DNA of 5,612 bases from Pseudomonadota bacterium (GCA_028877195.1 JAPPIL010000185.1:1-5612); one strand, 5' to 3'; positions 1 through 5,378 are shown, numbered from the stretch's first letter. Notes: generated by a model from the letters alone, not told the origin. Numbers and translations: made by a program.

Positions 1-24
1 CACGGAGCAAGATGGAAGAGGGGG

Positions 25-61
25 GAGGTGCGGAGGGGGGAAAGCCCTCCGCATAAAAAAG
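25..61. repeat. GC-rich hairpin repeat, copy 1
   Basis: A 31-bp block (25-55) occurs again, without a mismatch, in inverted orientation at 5480-5510. Inside it a 9-bp perfect stem, TGCGGAGGG (29-37) and CCCTCCGCA (45-53), encloses the 7-nt loop GGGAAAG. After the block the similarity continues through a run of six A and a G (55-61), with a 3-nt indel against the other copy. On the plus strand the hairpin is followed by A, not T, and on the minus strand the stem is followed by C-rich sequence, so it is not a canonical intrinsic terminator in either direction. It looks like a dispersed palindromic repeat of the REP or MITE kind; that class assignment is inference. Confidence 0.85.
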
Positions 62-82
62 GAATTGGGTGTGGCAACAAGC

Positions 83-109
83 TTGCGACAAAGGAGCAAG
101 AGTGATAAT
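83..109 (+). promoter_or_regulatory. possible sigma-70-type promoter for sufCD
   Basis: TTGCGA (83-88) and GATAAT (104-109) are separated by 15 bp, giving a plausible -35/-10 pair just before sufC. Transcription would begin near 116 and leave a leader of about 30 nt before the ATG at 148. If this is the promoter, the AAGGAG at 91-96 lies upstream of the transcript and cannot act as a ribosome binding site for it. The spacing is short of the 17-bp optimum, so this is tentative. Confidence 0.3.
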
Positions 110-147
110 GTCCACGCGTTCTCTTGGCTTTTTCTTGCGGACTCCTC

Positions 148-936
148 ATGCCAACTGCCAATTCCCCATCAATACTAAAGGTTTGCAACCTACGGGTGCG
201 AAGTGCAGACACGCAGATCTTGCACGGTCTTAACTTACATGTTCAAGCTGGCGAGGTGCATGCCTTGATGGGACGCAATGGATCGGGGAAAAGCACCTTT
301 GCGCGTGCTCTCGTCGGCGACCCGCAATGCACGATTACAGGTGGTGAGCTGGAATTTAAGGACGGCATTGACCTCAAGGAGATGGACGTTGATCAACGGG
401 CGCGGCTAGGGTTGTTCCTCGCTTTTCAGTATCCAGTTGAAGTGCCTGGTCTTGACAATAACGTGTTTTTGCGTTCCGCCTATAATGCGATGTGTGAGCA
501 ACGAGGGTTACAACCGCTTGATGCACTTGAGTTTGATGACTTGATTCAGTCAGAAGCGGCAAAGCTTGGGGTGGATCGCAAGCATGTTTATCGTTCACTC
601 AATGCTGATTTTTCTGGGGGTGAAAAGAAACGCAATGAGATGCTCCAGATGGCGATACTTTTACCGACGTTAAGCGTTTTAGATGAAATAGACTCTGGTC
701 TTGACATCGATGCTTTGAAAGATGTCGCTAACGCGATCAATCGCTTGCGGAGCAAGGAGAGGGCGATGATTTTGATTACCCACTATCATCGGATTTTGGA
801 GCATGTTGTCCCAGACCATGTGCATATTTTGGATGCAGGACGGATAGTTGCCTCTGGAGATGCGGCGTTGGCAAAACAAGTTGAACGTGAGGGGTATGAG
901 GCAATCATTGATGACCGCACAAGTCCAAAGCTTTAA
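148..936 (+). CDS. sufC: SufC, Fe-S cluster assembly ATPase
   Basis: This is the cytoplasmic ABC-type ATPase that drives the SufBCD scaffold complex during iron-sulfur cluster assembly. With the ATG at 148 it has 262 residues, close to the usual length. Visible motifs are Walker A GRNGSGKST (42-50), the Q-loop in FLAFQYPVEVPG (Q94), the ABC signature FSGGEKKRNE (155-164), Walker B with DE at 179-180, SGLDIDALK (183-191) and the switch histidine in ITHYHR (H212). FLAFQYP, GGEKKRNE and SGLDIDALK are hallmarks that separate SufC from transporter ATPases. The usual DETDSGLD reads DEIDSGLD here (I181). The start is uncertain: no good Shine-Dalgarno precedes 148, and an in-frame TTG at 124 is an alternative. 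The gene overlaps sufD by 26 bases. sufB, its usual upstream neighbour, is not visible. Confidence 0.95.
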   Translation: MPTANSPSILKVCNLRVRSADTQILHGLNLHVQAGEVHALMGRNGSGKSTFARALVGDPQCTITGGELEFKDGIDLKEMDVDQRARLGLFLAFQYPVEVPGLDNNVFLRSAYNAMCEQRGLQPLDALEFDDLIQSEAAKLGVDRKHVYRSLNADFSGGEKKRNEMLQMAILLPTLSVLDEIDSGLDIDALKDVANAINRLRSKERAMILITHYHRILEHVVPDHVHILDAGRIVASGDAALAKQVEREGYEAIIDDRTSPKL

Positions 937-2203
937 GCATCTCATCGCTACCCAACAGCAAGAAGATTTAGCAAAGCCTGTGTGGTTGCGTGCATTTCGT
1001 AGCAATGCTCGCGCTAAATTTACACAACTATCGCCGCCTAACAGTCGTGATGAACGCTATCGCTATGCGCGGCTCAATGATCTCCTTAACGCCCAGTATC
1101 GCTGTGAATCTAGTGCCTTGCCGATGGAGCAAGTGCAAGAAATTGCGCAACGCTATCAAGGTCATGTCTATGTCTTTGTTGATGGGATACTAGCTGCAAC
1201 TGCGAATCCATTGCCTGCCCCGTCGCGGTTTACTAGTTTCAACAAGCTGATGAATACCGACACGGTTGACTTAAGCCAATTGCTAGCCGATGCGTCGGAG
1301 GATTACTTCCAACAACTCAACGATATTTGTTTTAAGGATGGTGCCCACCTTGTTATTCCAAAGGATACCAAGATTGAGCAACCGATTTACCTTGTCTATG
1401 TGAGCAACACGGCAGCACAGTTTAACTGTTATCGCAACCTCATTGAGGTGCAGGCGCATAGCCAGGTGCGTATCGTTGAATGTTATATCGGTGTTGGTGC
1501 TGCCAGTGAGAAGCGACCGCATCTAACCAATGCCAGCACGCAAATTTATCTTTCTCCCGCGGCTCATTGCACTTACGTCAAACTGCAATCTGAACATGCT
1601 TTCCACATCAGTAAGTGCGACATCAGGCAACAGCAGGGTTCGGCTCTGCAGATATTTGCTTTAGCAGCTGGGGGGCAATACAGTCGCATGTCCACGAGCG
1701 TTGTTAAGGTAGGTGCTGATAGTGAGTGTGATTTTCGCTATGGTTATCTCGGTGCGGGGCGACAGACTTTTGATTGTGTCGCTGACGTGGAGCATCGCTA
1801 TCCGCGAGGTAAGACGAATCAACTTGTGCGTGGTATTGTGAAAGACCAGGCTCGCGGTATCTTCACGGGCAAGATAAATATTTTGCAAGCAGCACAGAAG
1901 AGCATTGCCGTGCAACAAAGCAAGAACATGTTAGTTGGCAAAGAGTGTGAAGTTTACATGCGCCCGCAGTTGCAGGTTAAGGCTGATGATGTGGAATGTG
2001 CGCATGGTGCGACTTCAGCCAAGATAAGCGAGCGCGATCTGTTGTATCTACAGACAAGGGGTATAGCGACTGCTACTGCGATGCGCTTGATTAGCGATGC
2101 GCATTTAGGGGTATTGCTTAATGGGTTTGGTGCAAGGGATTTGGTAGAAGAACCTTTACGCCAAGCAACGGCGAATTTTTTCCGCGCGAATAGTCGCTGC
2201 TAG
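911..2203 (+). CDS. sufD: SufD, Fe-S cluster scaffold subunit
   Basis: SufD is the scaffold partner that joins SufB and SufC in the SufBC2D complex, where it supports iron entry and cluster assembly. The product is 430 residues, a normal size for the family. The central part is the repetitive beta-helix-like region expected for SufB/SufD, and the C-terminal block is the clearest hallmark: CAHGATSAKI (from residue 363) followed by ERDLLYLQTRGI. The histidine of CAHG (H365) corresponds to the conserved functional histidine in Escherichia coli SufD. The ATG at 911 is preferred because GAGG at 898-901 sits 9 nt upstream and because it begins shortly before the conserved N-terminal part; ATG 896 is possible. 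The start lies inside the end of sufC, so translation is probably coupled. No sufS or sufE follows. Confidence 0.93.
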   Translation: MTAQVQSFKHLIATQQQEDLAKPVWLRAFRSNARAKFTQLSPPNSRDERYRYARLNDLLNAQYRCESSALPMEQVQEIAQRYQGHVYVFVDGILAATANPLPAPSRFTSFNKLMNTDTVDLSQLLADASEDYFQQLNDICFKDGAHLVIPKDTKIEQPIYLVYVSNTAAQFNCYRNLIEVQAHSQVRIVECYIGVGAASEKRPHLTNASTQIYLSPAAHCTYVKLQSEHAFHISKCDIRQQQGSALQIFALAAGGQYSRMSTSVVKVGADSECDFRYGYLGAGRQTFDCVADVEHRYPRGKTNQLVRGIVKDQARGIFTGKINILQAAQKSIAVQQSKNMLVGKECEVYMRPQLQVKADDVECAHGATSAKISERDLLYLQTRGIATATAMRLISDAHLGVLLNGFGARDLVEEPLRQATANFFRANSRC

Positions 2204-2262
2204 GTGAGGGGAGAGCACAGTTCATAGTGAGAGTGAAAGAGAATTAACCATTTCTTTAGCTC

Positions 2263-2289
2263 TTGCCATAGGGTAATTTTTACTCTAAA
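2263..2289 (+). promoter_or_regulatory. possible promoter for the ribosomal protein cluster
   Basis: The 118-bp gap between sufD and rpsR contains TTGCCA (2263-2268) and TCTAAA (2284-2289), 15 bp apart, within an AT-rich stretch. This could start the ribosomal transcript. Another reading uses TTTCTT at 2251 with GTAATT near 2273. I see no strong hairpin terminator for sufCD in the gap, so read-through from sufD is also possible. Confidence 0.25.
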
Positions 2290-2310
2290 GTTCCCCCCGT
2301 TGTTTTGTGT

Positions 2311-2315
2311 GAGGG
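2311..2315 (+). promoter_or_regulatory. ribosome binding site for rpsR (UUG start)
   Basis: GAGGG lies 6 nt before the TTG at 2322. It supports that TTG as the true start, as there is no in-frame ATG that would keep the conserved basic N-terminus of S18. Confidence 0.65.
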
Positions 2316-2321
2316 ATTAGT

Positions 2322-2615
2322 TTGGCAGGAAAACGCAAACGTTTAATCGTGCGCAAGCGCAGGTTTTTGGATCAGGATACGTTGATTGACTACAAGCGTC
2401 CAGACATCCTCAAGCGTTTTATTACTGACCGCGGCAAGATTATGCCGAGTCGCATTTCAGGAGCAAGTGCATCCCAACAGCGTCGTGTTGCTCGTGAAAT
2501 CAAGCGTGCTCGTTTTCTTGCGTTGCTACCATGCACGGTGGCACATCGCACTGAACGTGGGTTTGCTGGTGAGATGACTGCTTCCGCTGCGGCTGCGGGC
2601 GTGCTGAACAGGTAA
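2322..2615 (+). CDS. rpsR: 30S ribosomal protein S18 (bS18) with extended C-terminus
   Basis: S18 is a small-subunit protein of the platform that binds 16S rRNA together with S6. The core is unmistakable: a basic N-terminus with RKRRF, IDYKRPDILKRFI, then GKIMPSRISGASASQQRR and REIKRARFLALLP. The usual protein is about 75 residues and ends just after this last motif. Here it has 97 residues, because about 26 more follow, beginning CTVAHRTERG and continuing as an Ala-rich tail. The TTG start at 2322 has GAGGG 6 nt upstream and gives the expected basic N-terminus. S6, single-strand DNA-binding protein and L9, common neighbours of rpsR elsewhere, are absent. The gene is 118 bp after sufD and 36 bp before rpmB. 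Confidence 0.95.
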   Translation: MAGKRKRLIVRKRRFLDQDTLIDYKRPDILKRFITDRGKIMPSRISGASASQQRRVAREIKRARFLALLPCTVAHRTERGFAGEMTASAAAAGVLNR

Positions 2616-2630
2616 GGCACGCGATATACT
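2604..2630 (+). promoter_or_regulatory. possible -10 element before rpmB
   Basis: TATACT (2625-2630) is a good -10 hexamer just before the L28 Shine-Dalgarno. The -35 is weak: CTGAAC at 2604-2609, 15 bp away and overlapping the end of rpsR. If used, the leader would be only about 15 nt. Confidence 0.2.
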
Positions 2631-2640
2631 GGTGCTAATC

Positions 2641-2646
2641 AGGAGG
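2641..2646 (+). promoter_or_regulatory. strong ribosome binding site deciding the rpmB start
   Basis: AGGAGG at 2641-2646 is a full consensus Shine-Dalgarno. Two TTG codons follow back to back at 2649 and 2652. The spacing is 2 nt to the first and 5 nt to the second, so 2652 is the better start. It also gives the family-typical Met-Ala-Arg beginning. Confidence 0.8.
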
Positions 2647-2651
2647 ATTTG

Positions 2652-2885
2652 TTGGCAAGACGATGTGAGTTGACTGGTAAAGGGGTGCAGAGTGGCAACC
2701 GCGTGTCGCATGCCAAGAACCGTCGTCGTCATCGGTCATTGCCTAATCTACAAAAGAAGCGTGTTTGGTCGCCAGAGCAGATGCGTTTTTTGACTTTTAG
2801 GGTAGCAACTTCCACCCTTCGCACTCTTGATAAGGTGGGTGTTGATAATTGGTTGCGGTTACAGCAAAAGGCGAGCAAGAGTTGA
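2652..2885 (+). CDS. rpmB: 50S ribosomal protein L28 (bL28)
   Basis: L28 is a large-subunit ribosomal protein. The 77-residue product matches the family length of about 78. Conserved parts in order are CELTGKGVQSGNRVSHAKN near the N-terminus, the basic segment RRRHRSLPNLQKKRVW, and the C-terminal FRVATSTLRTLDKVGVDNWL. Only one cysteine is present (residue 5), so this is not the four-cysteine zinc-binding form. The GKG, VSHA and LPNLQ wording resembles proteobacterial, especially alphaproteobacterial, L28. That comparison is from memory. The TTG at 2652 is chosen over the adjacent TTG at 2649 because of its spacing from AGGAGG. rpmG, the frequent partner of rpmB, does not follow; a bTHX-like gene takes that place 73 bp downstream. 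Confidence 0.95.
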   Translation: MARRCELTGKGVQSGNRVSHAKNRRRHRSLPNLQKKRVWSPEQMRFLTFRVATSTLRTLDKVGVDNWLRLQQKASKS

Positions 2886-2895
2886 ATGCATGAAG

Positions 2896-2923
2896 TTGTC
2901 TGAATTAGATAAACACGATACAG
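2896..2923 (+). promoter_or_regulatory. possible promoter before the bTHX-like gene
   Basis: TTGTCT (2896-2901) and GATACA (2918-2923) are 16 bp apart in the 73-bp gap after rpmB. The gap is AT-richer than the genes around it. The -10 matches consensus only in its middle positions, so this is weak. Confidence 0.25.
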
Positions 2924-2958
2924 ATTAGAGGCGCATAGGATAACGGAGAGACTAGATT

Positions 2959-3171
2959 ATGGGGAGAGGAGATAATCGCCGCACGTTGAAGATGCGACGG
3001 CGAGCGGGGCAGGCAAAGAAAAAACAGCGCCATGCGGCACTTCTTGCTGGTGTGGGCACAGGTGTCTCGGCGCACACTGCGAACAAGACGCAACCTGTCG
3101 CTCAACCTACTCCGAAGGTAAAGACAATGGTCAAGCGTGCGCGTGCTGCTTCAGGTGAAGAGTCAAGTTAG
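2959..3171 (+). CDS. small basic protein with bTHX-like N-terminus
   Basis: A 70-residue, strongly basic protein, probably ribosome- or RNA-associated. The first residues, MGRGDNRRT, resemble the MGKGDRRT/MGRGD start of the small 30S protein bTHX. The bTHX continuation (RGKIW.G.YGK.RP) is missing and is replaced by KMRRRAGQAKKKQRH. The rest (from about residue 26) is Ala/Pro/Lys-rich and low in complexity, ending with a basic patch VKRARA and an acidic GEESS tail. The start is secure: GGAGAG at 2945-2950 lies 8 nt before the ATG. Its stop codon TAG overlaps the Shine-Dalgarno of rpsT, so it is very likely translated together with S20. Position inside a ribosomal protein cluster supports a ribosomal role; the exact family is not certain. 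Confidence 0.75.
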   Translation: MGRGDNRRTLKMRRRAGQAKKKQRHAALLAGVGTGVSAHTANKTQPVAQPTPKVKTMVKRARAASGEESS

Positions 3172-3175
3172 GGAG
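3170..3175 (+). promoter_or_regulatory. ribosome binding site for rpsT overlapping the preceding stop
   Basis: AGGGAG (3170-3175) shares its first two bases with the TAG stop of the upstream bTHX-like gene and sits 7 nt before the TTG start of S20. This arrangement suits translational coupling. Confidence 0.7.
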
Positions 3176-3182
3176 AATTTAG

Positions 3183-3491
3183 TTGGCGCATCATAAGTCA
3201 GCAAAGAAAAGAATAAAGGTTAGTCTCAAGAAGCGGGCACGCAACAAGCAGTATCTGTCGAAGGTGAGAACTGCGGTCAAAAAGTTTCGCCTGCTTGTTA
3301 GCGAAGCTGGTGCTAACTCTAGTGCCGCTACAGGTGATTCCCCTGATGCTGTTAAGTCGCAAATACTGGCTAAATTTCGCTCGGTGCAGTCCTTGTTGGC
3401 GCGAGCGCATAGCAAAGGTATCGTTCATCGCAATACAGCCGCCCGCAAAACCAAGCGTTTACACGCCTTGCTCAAGAAAGCGACCAGCTAG
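3183..3491 (+). CDS. rpsT: 30S ribosomal protein S20 (bS20)
   Basis: S20 is a primary 16S rRNA-binding protein of the small subunit, built as a long helical bundle. The N-terminus MAHHKSAKKR and the motifs RNKQYLSKVRTAVKKF and GIVHRNTAARKTKRL identify it. It has 102 residues, against about 86-90 in most bacteria. The excess lies in the middle, around residues 41-57, as an Ser/Ala/Gly-rich linker between the first and second helical segments. Translation starts at TTG, as for rpsT in Escherichia coli, where the UUG start is known to matter for autogenous control. Whether that control exists here is inference. The last bases overlap by 4 nt, tail to tail, with the oxidoreductase gene on the other strand, leaving no room for a terminator between them. 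Confidence 0.95.
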   Translation: MAHHKSAKKRIKVSLKKRARNKQYLSKVRTAVKKFRLLVSEAGANSSAATGDSPDAVKSQILAKFRSVQSLLARAHSKGIVHRNTAARKTKRLHALLKKATS

Positions 3492-4681
3492 ATCGATAGC
3501 TTCAGGTATTTACTGACGGCAGGTAGATCGCTTTCACCCATGATAATTTTTGTGAGCAGTTCGGCGCAGCCGTGGGCTAGCGAAAAACCATGCCCTGTGA
3601 AGCCAGCACAGACGTAGATTGAGGTGTTGGGCGTGCTGCTAACGTATGGCAGCCCTGATGCGGATGACCCCATGATGCCGCTGTGCGAGTATTCCCACTT
3701 TATATCACCAGCAAAATCAAGATAACGGGCGGCAAAATCCTTGAGACCGCTCTCTACTTGTGGGTTAGGGGTCAAATCGTAGGTATATTTTTCGCCTGCG
3801 GTGTTCTCACGCCAACCGCCAAACATCAGGCGTTTATCAGCGGTAATTAGCCCATACTCGTAACCGTGATTGAAACTAAACGGCATGTTCAAGGCTGGTG
3901 GCAGGGTATTTAGAAGTGGCGCAGAGGTGATGATTTGGCCGCGAAAGGGCACGATTAAATTTGTGAAGACAGGCGACAATAGGCTGGTGTATGCGTTGGT
4001 GGCGAGCACAACGATGTCTGCGTGCAGGGTCTTGCCACTTTGTAATTTTATTACGGCACGACTGTTTTGCTCTCGGACGCTTTGGACTGGTTGCTTGCTG
4101 CTGTAGCGTAATCCTTGGGTGAGACAGAACTGTAGTAGTGCGTTGCGAAATTTTAGCGGATTGGCGCTTGCACCATCGGCATCAAAGCGTGCACCATACT
4201 CACTGCGAATACCAAATTTACGCAGACTGGATGCTTGCAGATAGCTGTTGTTGGTAAAGCCTGCGTCCCGCAACGCAGCGACCGACTGTAGATGTTCACG
4301 CTCTTCGGTTGTGTCGATCGCAACGACTAGATAACCGTTTTGCTGATAATCAACATCAGTTGCTAGTGCAGCGATGGTCTGGCGTATACGAGTGCAACAG
4401 TCTAATGAAAATTGCCAAATCTGTGTGGCTTTCGGGGCGGGATGTATTTTTTGTAAAGCGAACATGGATTCTACCAAGCCTGGCAAGATATGCCCGCAAT
4501 TGCGAAACGAGGCTGATTTATAGCAGTCATCGTCTATTAGGAGGATGTCGTCGCAACCAGCCTGCTGCAGGAAGTAAGCGCAGCTTACGCCACTGAACCC
4601 CGAACCGATGATGATAACACTACTGTCAGTGGGCGGGTGTTTGCCGACTCGTGGCTCTTCGCACAACCAAAACCCAAGCAC
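3488..4681 (-). CDS. FAD-dependent oxidoreductase, DAO family
   Basis: A cytoplasmic flavoprotein of the D-amino-acid oxidase/glycine oxidase fold, probably oxidising an amine or N-substituted amino acid; the substrate cannot be read from the sequence. The 397-residue product has the Rossmann dinucleotide motif VIIIGSGFSG (GxGxxG at 26-31), an acidic residue D50 at the end of the second strand for the FAD ribose, and SFRNCGHILPG (58-68), the place where many relatives have a GRNGG-type segment. Later come VVLATNAYT, a VPFRGQIITS strand, LMFGGWR, GIMGSSASGLPYV and the C-terminal FAD-binding stretch CAGFTGHGFSLAHG. The overall wording resembles gamma-glutamylputrescine oxidase-like proteins. 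The GTG at 4681 is chosen because the N-terminal FWLCEEP part is typical of these relatives. The Shine-Dalgarno is weak. No substrate-pathway genes lie beside it. Confidence 0.88.
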   Translation of the reverse strand: MLGFWLCEEPRVGKHPPTDSSVIIIGSGFSGVSCAYFLQQAGCDDILLIDDDCYKSASFRNCGHILPGLVESMFALQKIHPAPKATQIWQFSLDCCTRIRQTIAALATDVDYQQNGYLVVAIDTTEEREHLQSVAALRDAGFTNNSYLQASSLRKFGIRSEYGARFDADGASANPLKFRNALLQFCLTQGLRYSSKQPVQSVREQNSRAVIKLQSGKTLHADIVVLATNAYTSLLSPVFTNLIVPFRGQIITSAPLLNTLPPALNMPFSFNHGYEYGLITADKRLMFGGWRENTAGEKYTYDLTPNPQVESGLKDFAARYLDFAGDIKWEYSHSGIMGSSASGLPYVSSTPNTSIYVCAGFTGHGFSLAHGCAELLTKIIMGESDLPAVSKYLKLSI

Positions 4682-4693
4682 GTGATAAACCTA

Positions 4694-4720
4694 TTGACGA
4701 AAAAAAAACATACGCATAAT
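4694..4720 (+). promoter_or_regulatory. likely promoter for the exported-protein gene
   Basis: TTGACG (4694-4699) and CATAAT (4715-4720) are both five-of-six matches to consensus, separated by 15 bp that include a run of nine A. Transcription would start near 4727, about 27 nt before the ATG at 4754. The site lies in the 72-bp divergent region shared with the oxidoreductase gene, so a regulator bound here could affect both. I see no clear operator palindrome. Confidence 0.45.
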
Positions 4721-4741
4721 TCACTGCATACTAATAACTAC

Positions 4742-4746
4742 GGGAG
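4742..4746 (+). promoter_or_regulatory. ribosome binding site deciding the start at 4754
   Basis: GGGAG lies 7 nt before ATG 4754. It argues against an upstream in-frame ATG at 4637, which would sit inside the opposite-strand gene and place charged residues before the signal peptide. Confidence 0.65.
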
Positions 4747-4753
4747 TTTCACA

Positions 4754-5338
4754 ATGATTATCTTGAGGGGGTTACTGTTGGTGTCGCTGTTCGCTACTGG
4801 TGGGGTTAGCTTTGCAGGGGCAAGTGATTGGTTGCAGCTTACGGTTGAGCGGAAGTTTATCGGCAAACGCGTGTTGGTTAAAGAGTCTGCGGCTAGTAAT
4901 GTATTGATTAGTGGCACAGTTGTCAGCATCAATGCCAAGCTTGCTAGCCCAACTGTAGATAGGTTTGAGTTGGTGCTTGATTCTGTGCAATTCGGTGATG
5001 TGTATGAATCCTACTATGGCAAAGATTCGCGTTATAGAAAATCTAGACCAAAACTGCGTGTGCCGTTGGCAAATCTCGTCGCGTTGGAGAAGCAACATTG
5101 GCCTATTGCTCATCTTGCTGCGAGTGAACCAGACCCGCAAAATGAACGTAGAACTGCAGCTGGAATGCTACGAGCTGGGTATCCGCATGTGATATTGACG
5201 GTCTACGACAATGGCTATCTAGAGGTGCTGGTGGATGGCGCTGCTGGTATCCGACATATCATCTATGTGCCTATTGATAGTGTTTTGAACGGCTCTGATT
5301 TGCGTTACGCCAAAGGTATGTTCATTCGTGGTCTTTAG
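4754..5338 (+). CDS. small exported protein of unknown function
   Basis: I do not recognise this 194-residue protein. It starts with a standard signal peptide: a short N-region with Arg5, a hydrophobic core LLLVSLFATGGVSF, and an AGA motif (21-23) that suggests cleavage before Ser24. There is no lipobox cysteine, and no later transmembrane segment, so a periplasmic or secreted location is inferred. The mature part of about 171 residues has alternating hydrophobic strands (VLISGTVVSINAKL; DRFELVLDSVQF; HVILTVYDNGYLEVLVDG; IRHIIYVPIDSVL), a look of beta-rich structure, and a Tyr/Arg/Lys-rich middle around YESYYGKDSRYRKSRPK. It contains no cysteine. The start at 4754 is set by GGGAG 7 nt upstream. 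It is divergently arranged with the oxidoreductase gene; a shared role is not shown. Confidence 0.75.
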   Translation: MIILRGLLLVSLFATGGVSFAGASDWLQLTVERKFIGKRVLVKESAASNVLISGTVVSINAKLASPTVDRFELVLDSVQFGDVYESYYGKDSRYRKSRPKLRVPLANLVALEKQHWPIAHLAASEPDPQNERRTAAGMLRAGYPHVILTVYDNGYLEVLVDGAAGIRHIIYVPIDSVLNGSDLRYAKGMFIRGL

Positions 5339-5346
5339 CTCTTCTA

Positions 5347-5378
5347 CTTTAAGAGTGATCTGCTTTAAGAGTGATCTG
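5347..5378. repeat. 16-bp perfect tandem duplication
   Basis: CTTTAAGAGTGATCTG occurs at 5347-5362 and again directly at 5363-5378 with no mismatch or gap. It begins 9 bases after the stop codon of the exported-protein gene. Two units only; slippage or a small duplication is the simplest origin. Confidence 0.9.

Noticed and set aside
29..60. Hairpin repeat as an intrinsic terminator
   Set aside because: The stem is followed by A on the plus strand and by a C-rich stretch on the minus strand; no T run stands directly after the stem in either direction.
1..105. Open frames from the left edge through the hairpin repeat, as the end of an upstream gene such as sufB
   Set aside because: More than one frame is open here, none shows a recognisable SufB C-terminus, and the translated repeat is low-complexity. 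No coding call is justified without the sequence to the left.
848..910. Longer sufD start at ATG 848
   Set aside because: It would give a 62-nt or longer extra overlap with sufC and residues without resemblance to SufD; ATG 911 has a Shine-Dalgarno at suitable distance.
2238..2264. AAGAG/CTCTT stem after sufD as a terminator
   Set aside because: Only 5 bp, AT-rich, with a long loop and no T run directly after it.
4637..4753. Upstream ATG extension of the exported-protein gene
   Set aside because: It overlaps the oxidoreductase N-terminus and promoter, has no Shine-Dalgarno and would bury the signal peptide behind a charged stretch; ATG 4754 with GGGAG fits better.
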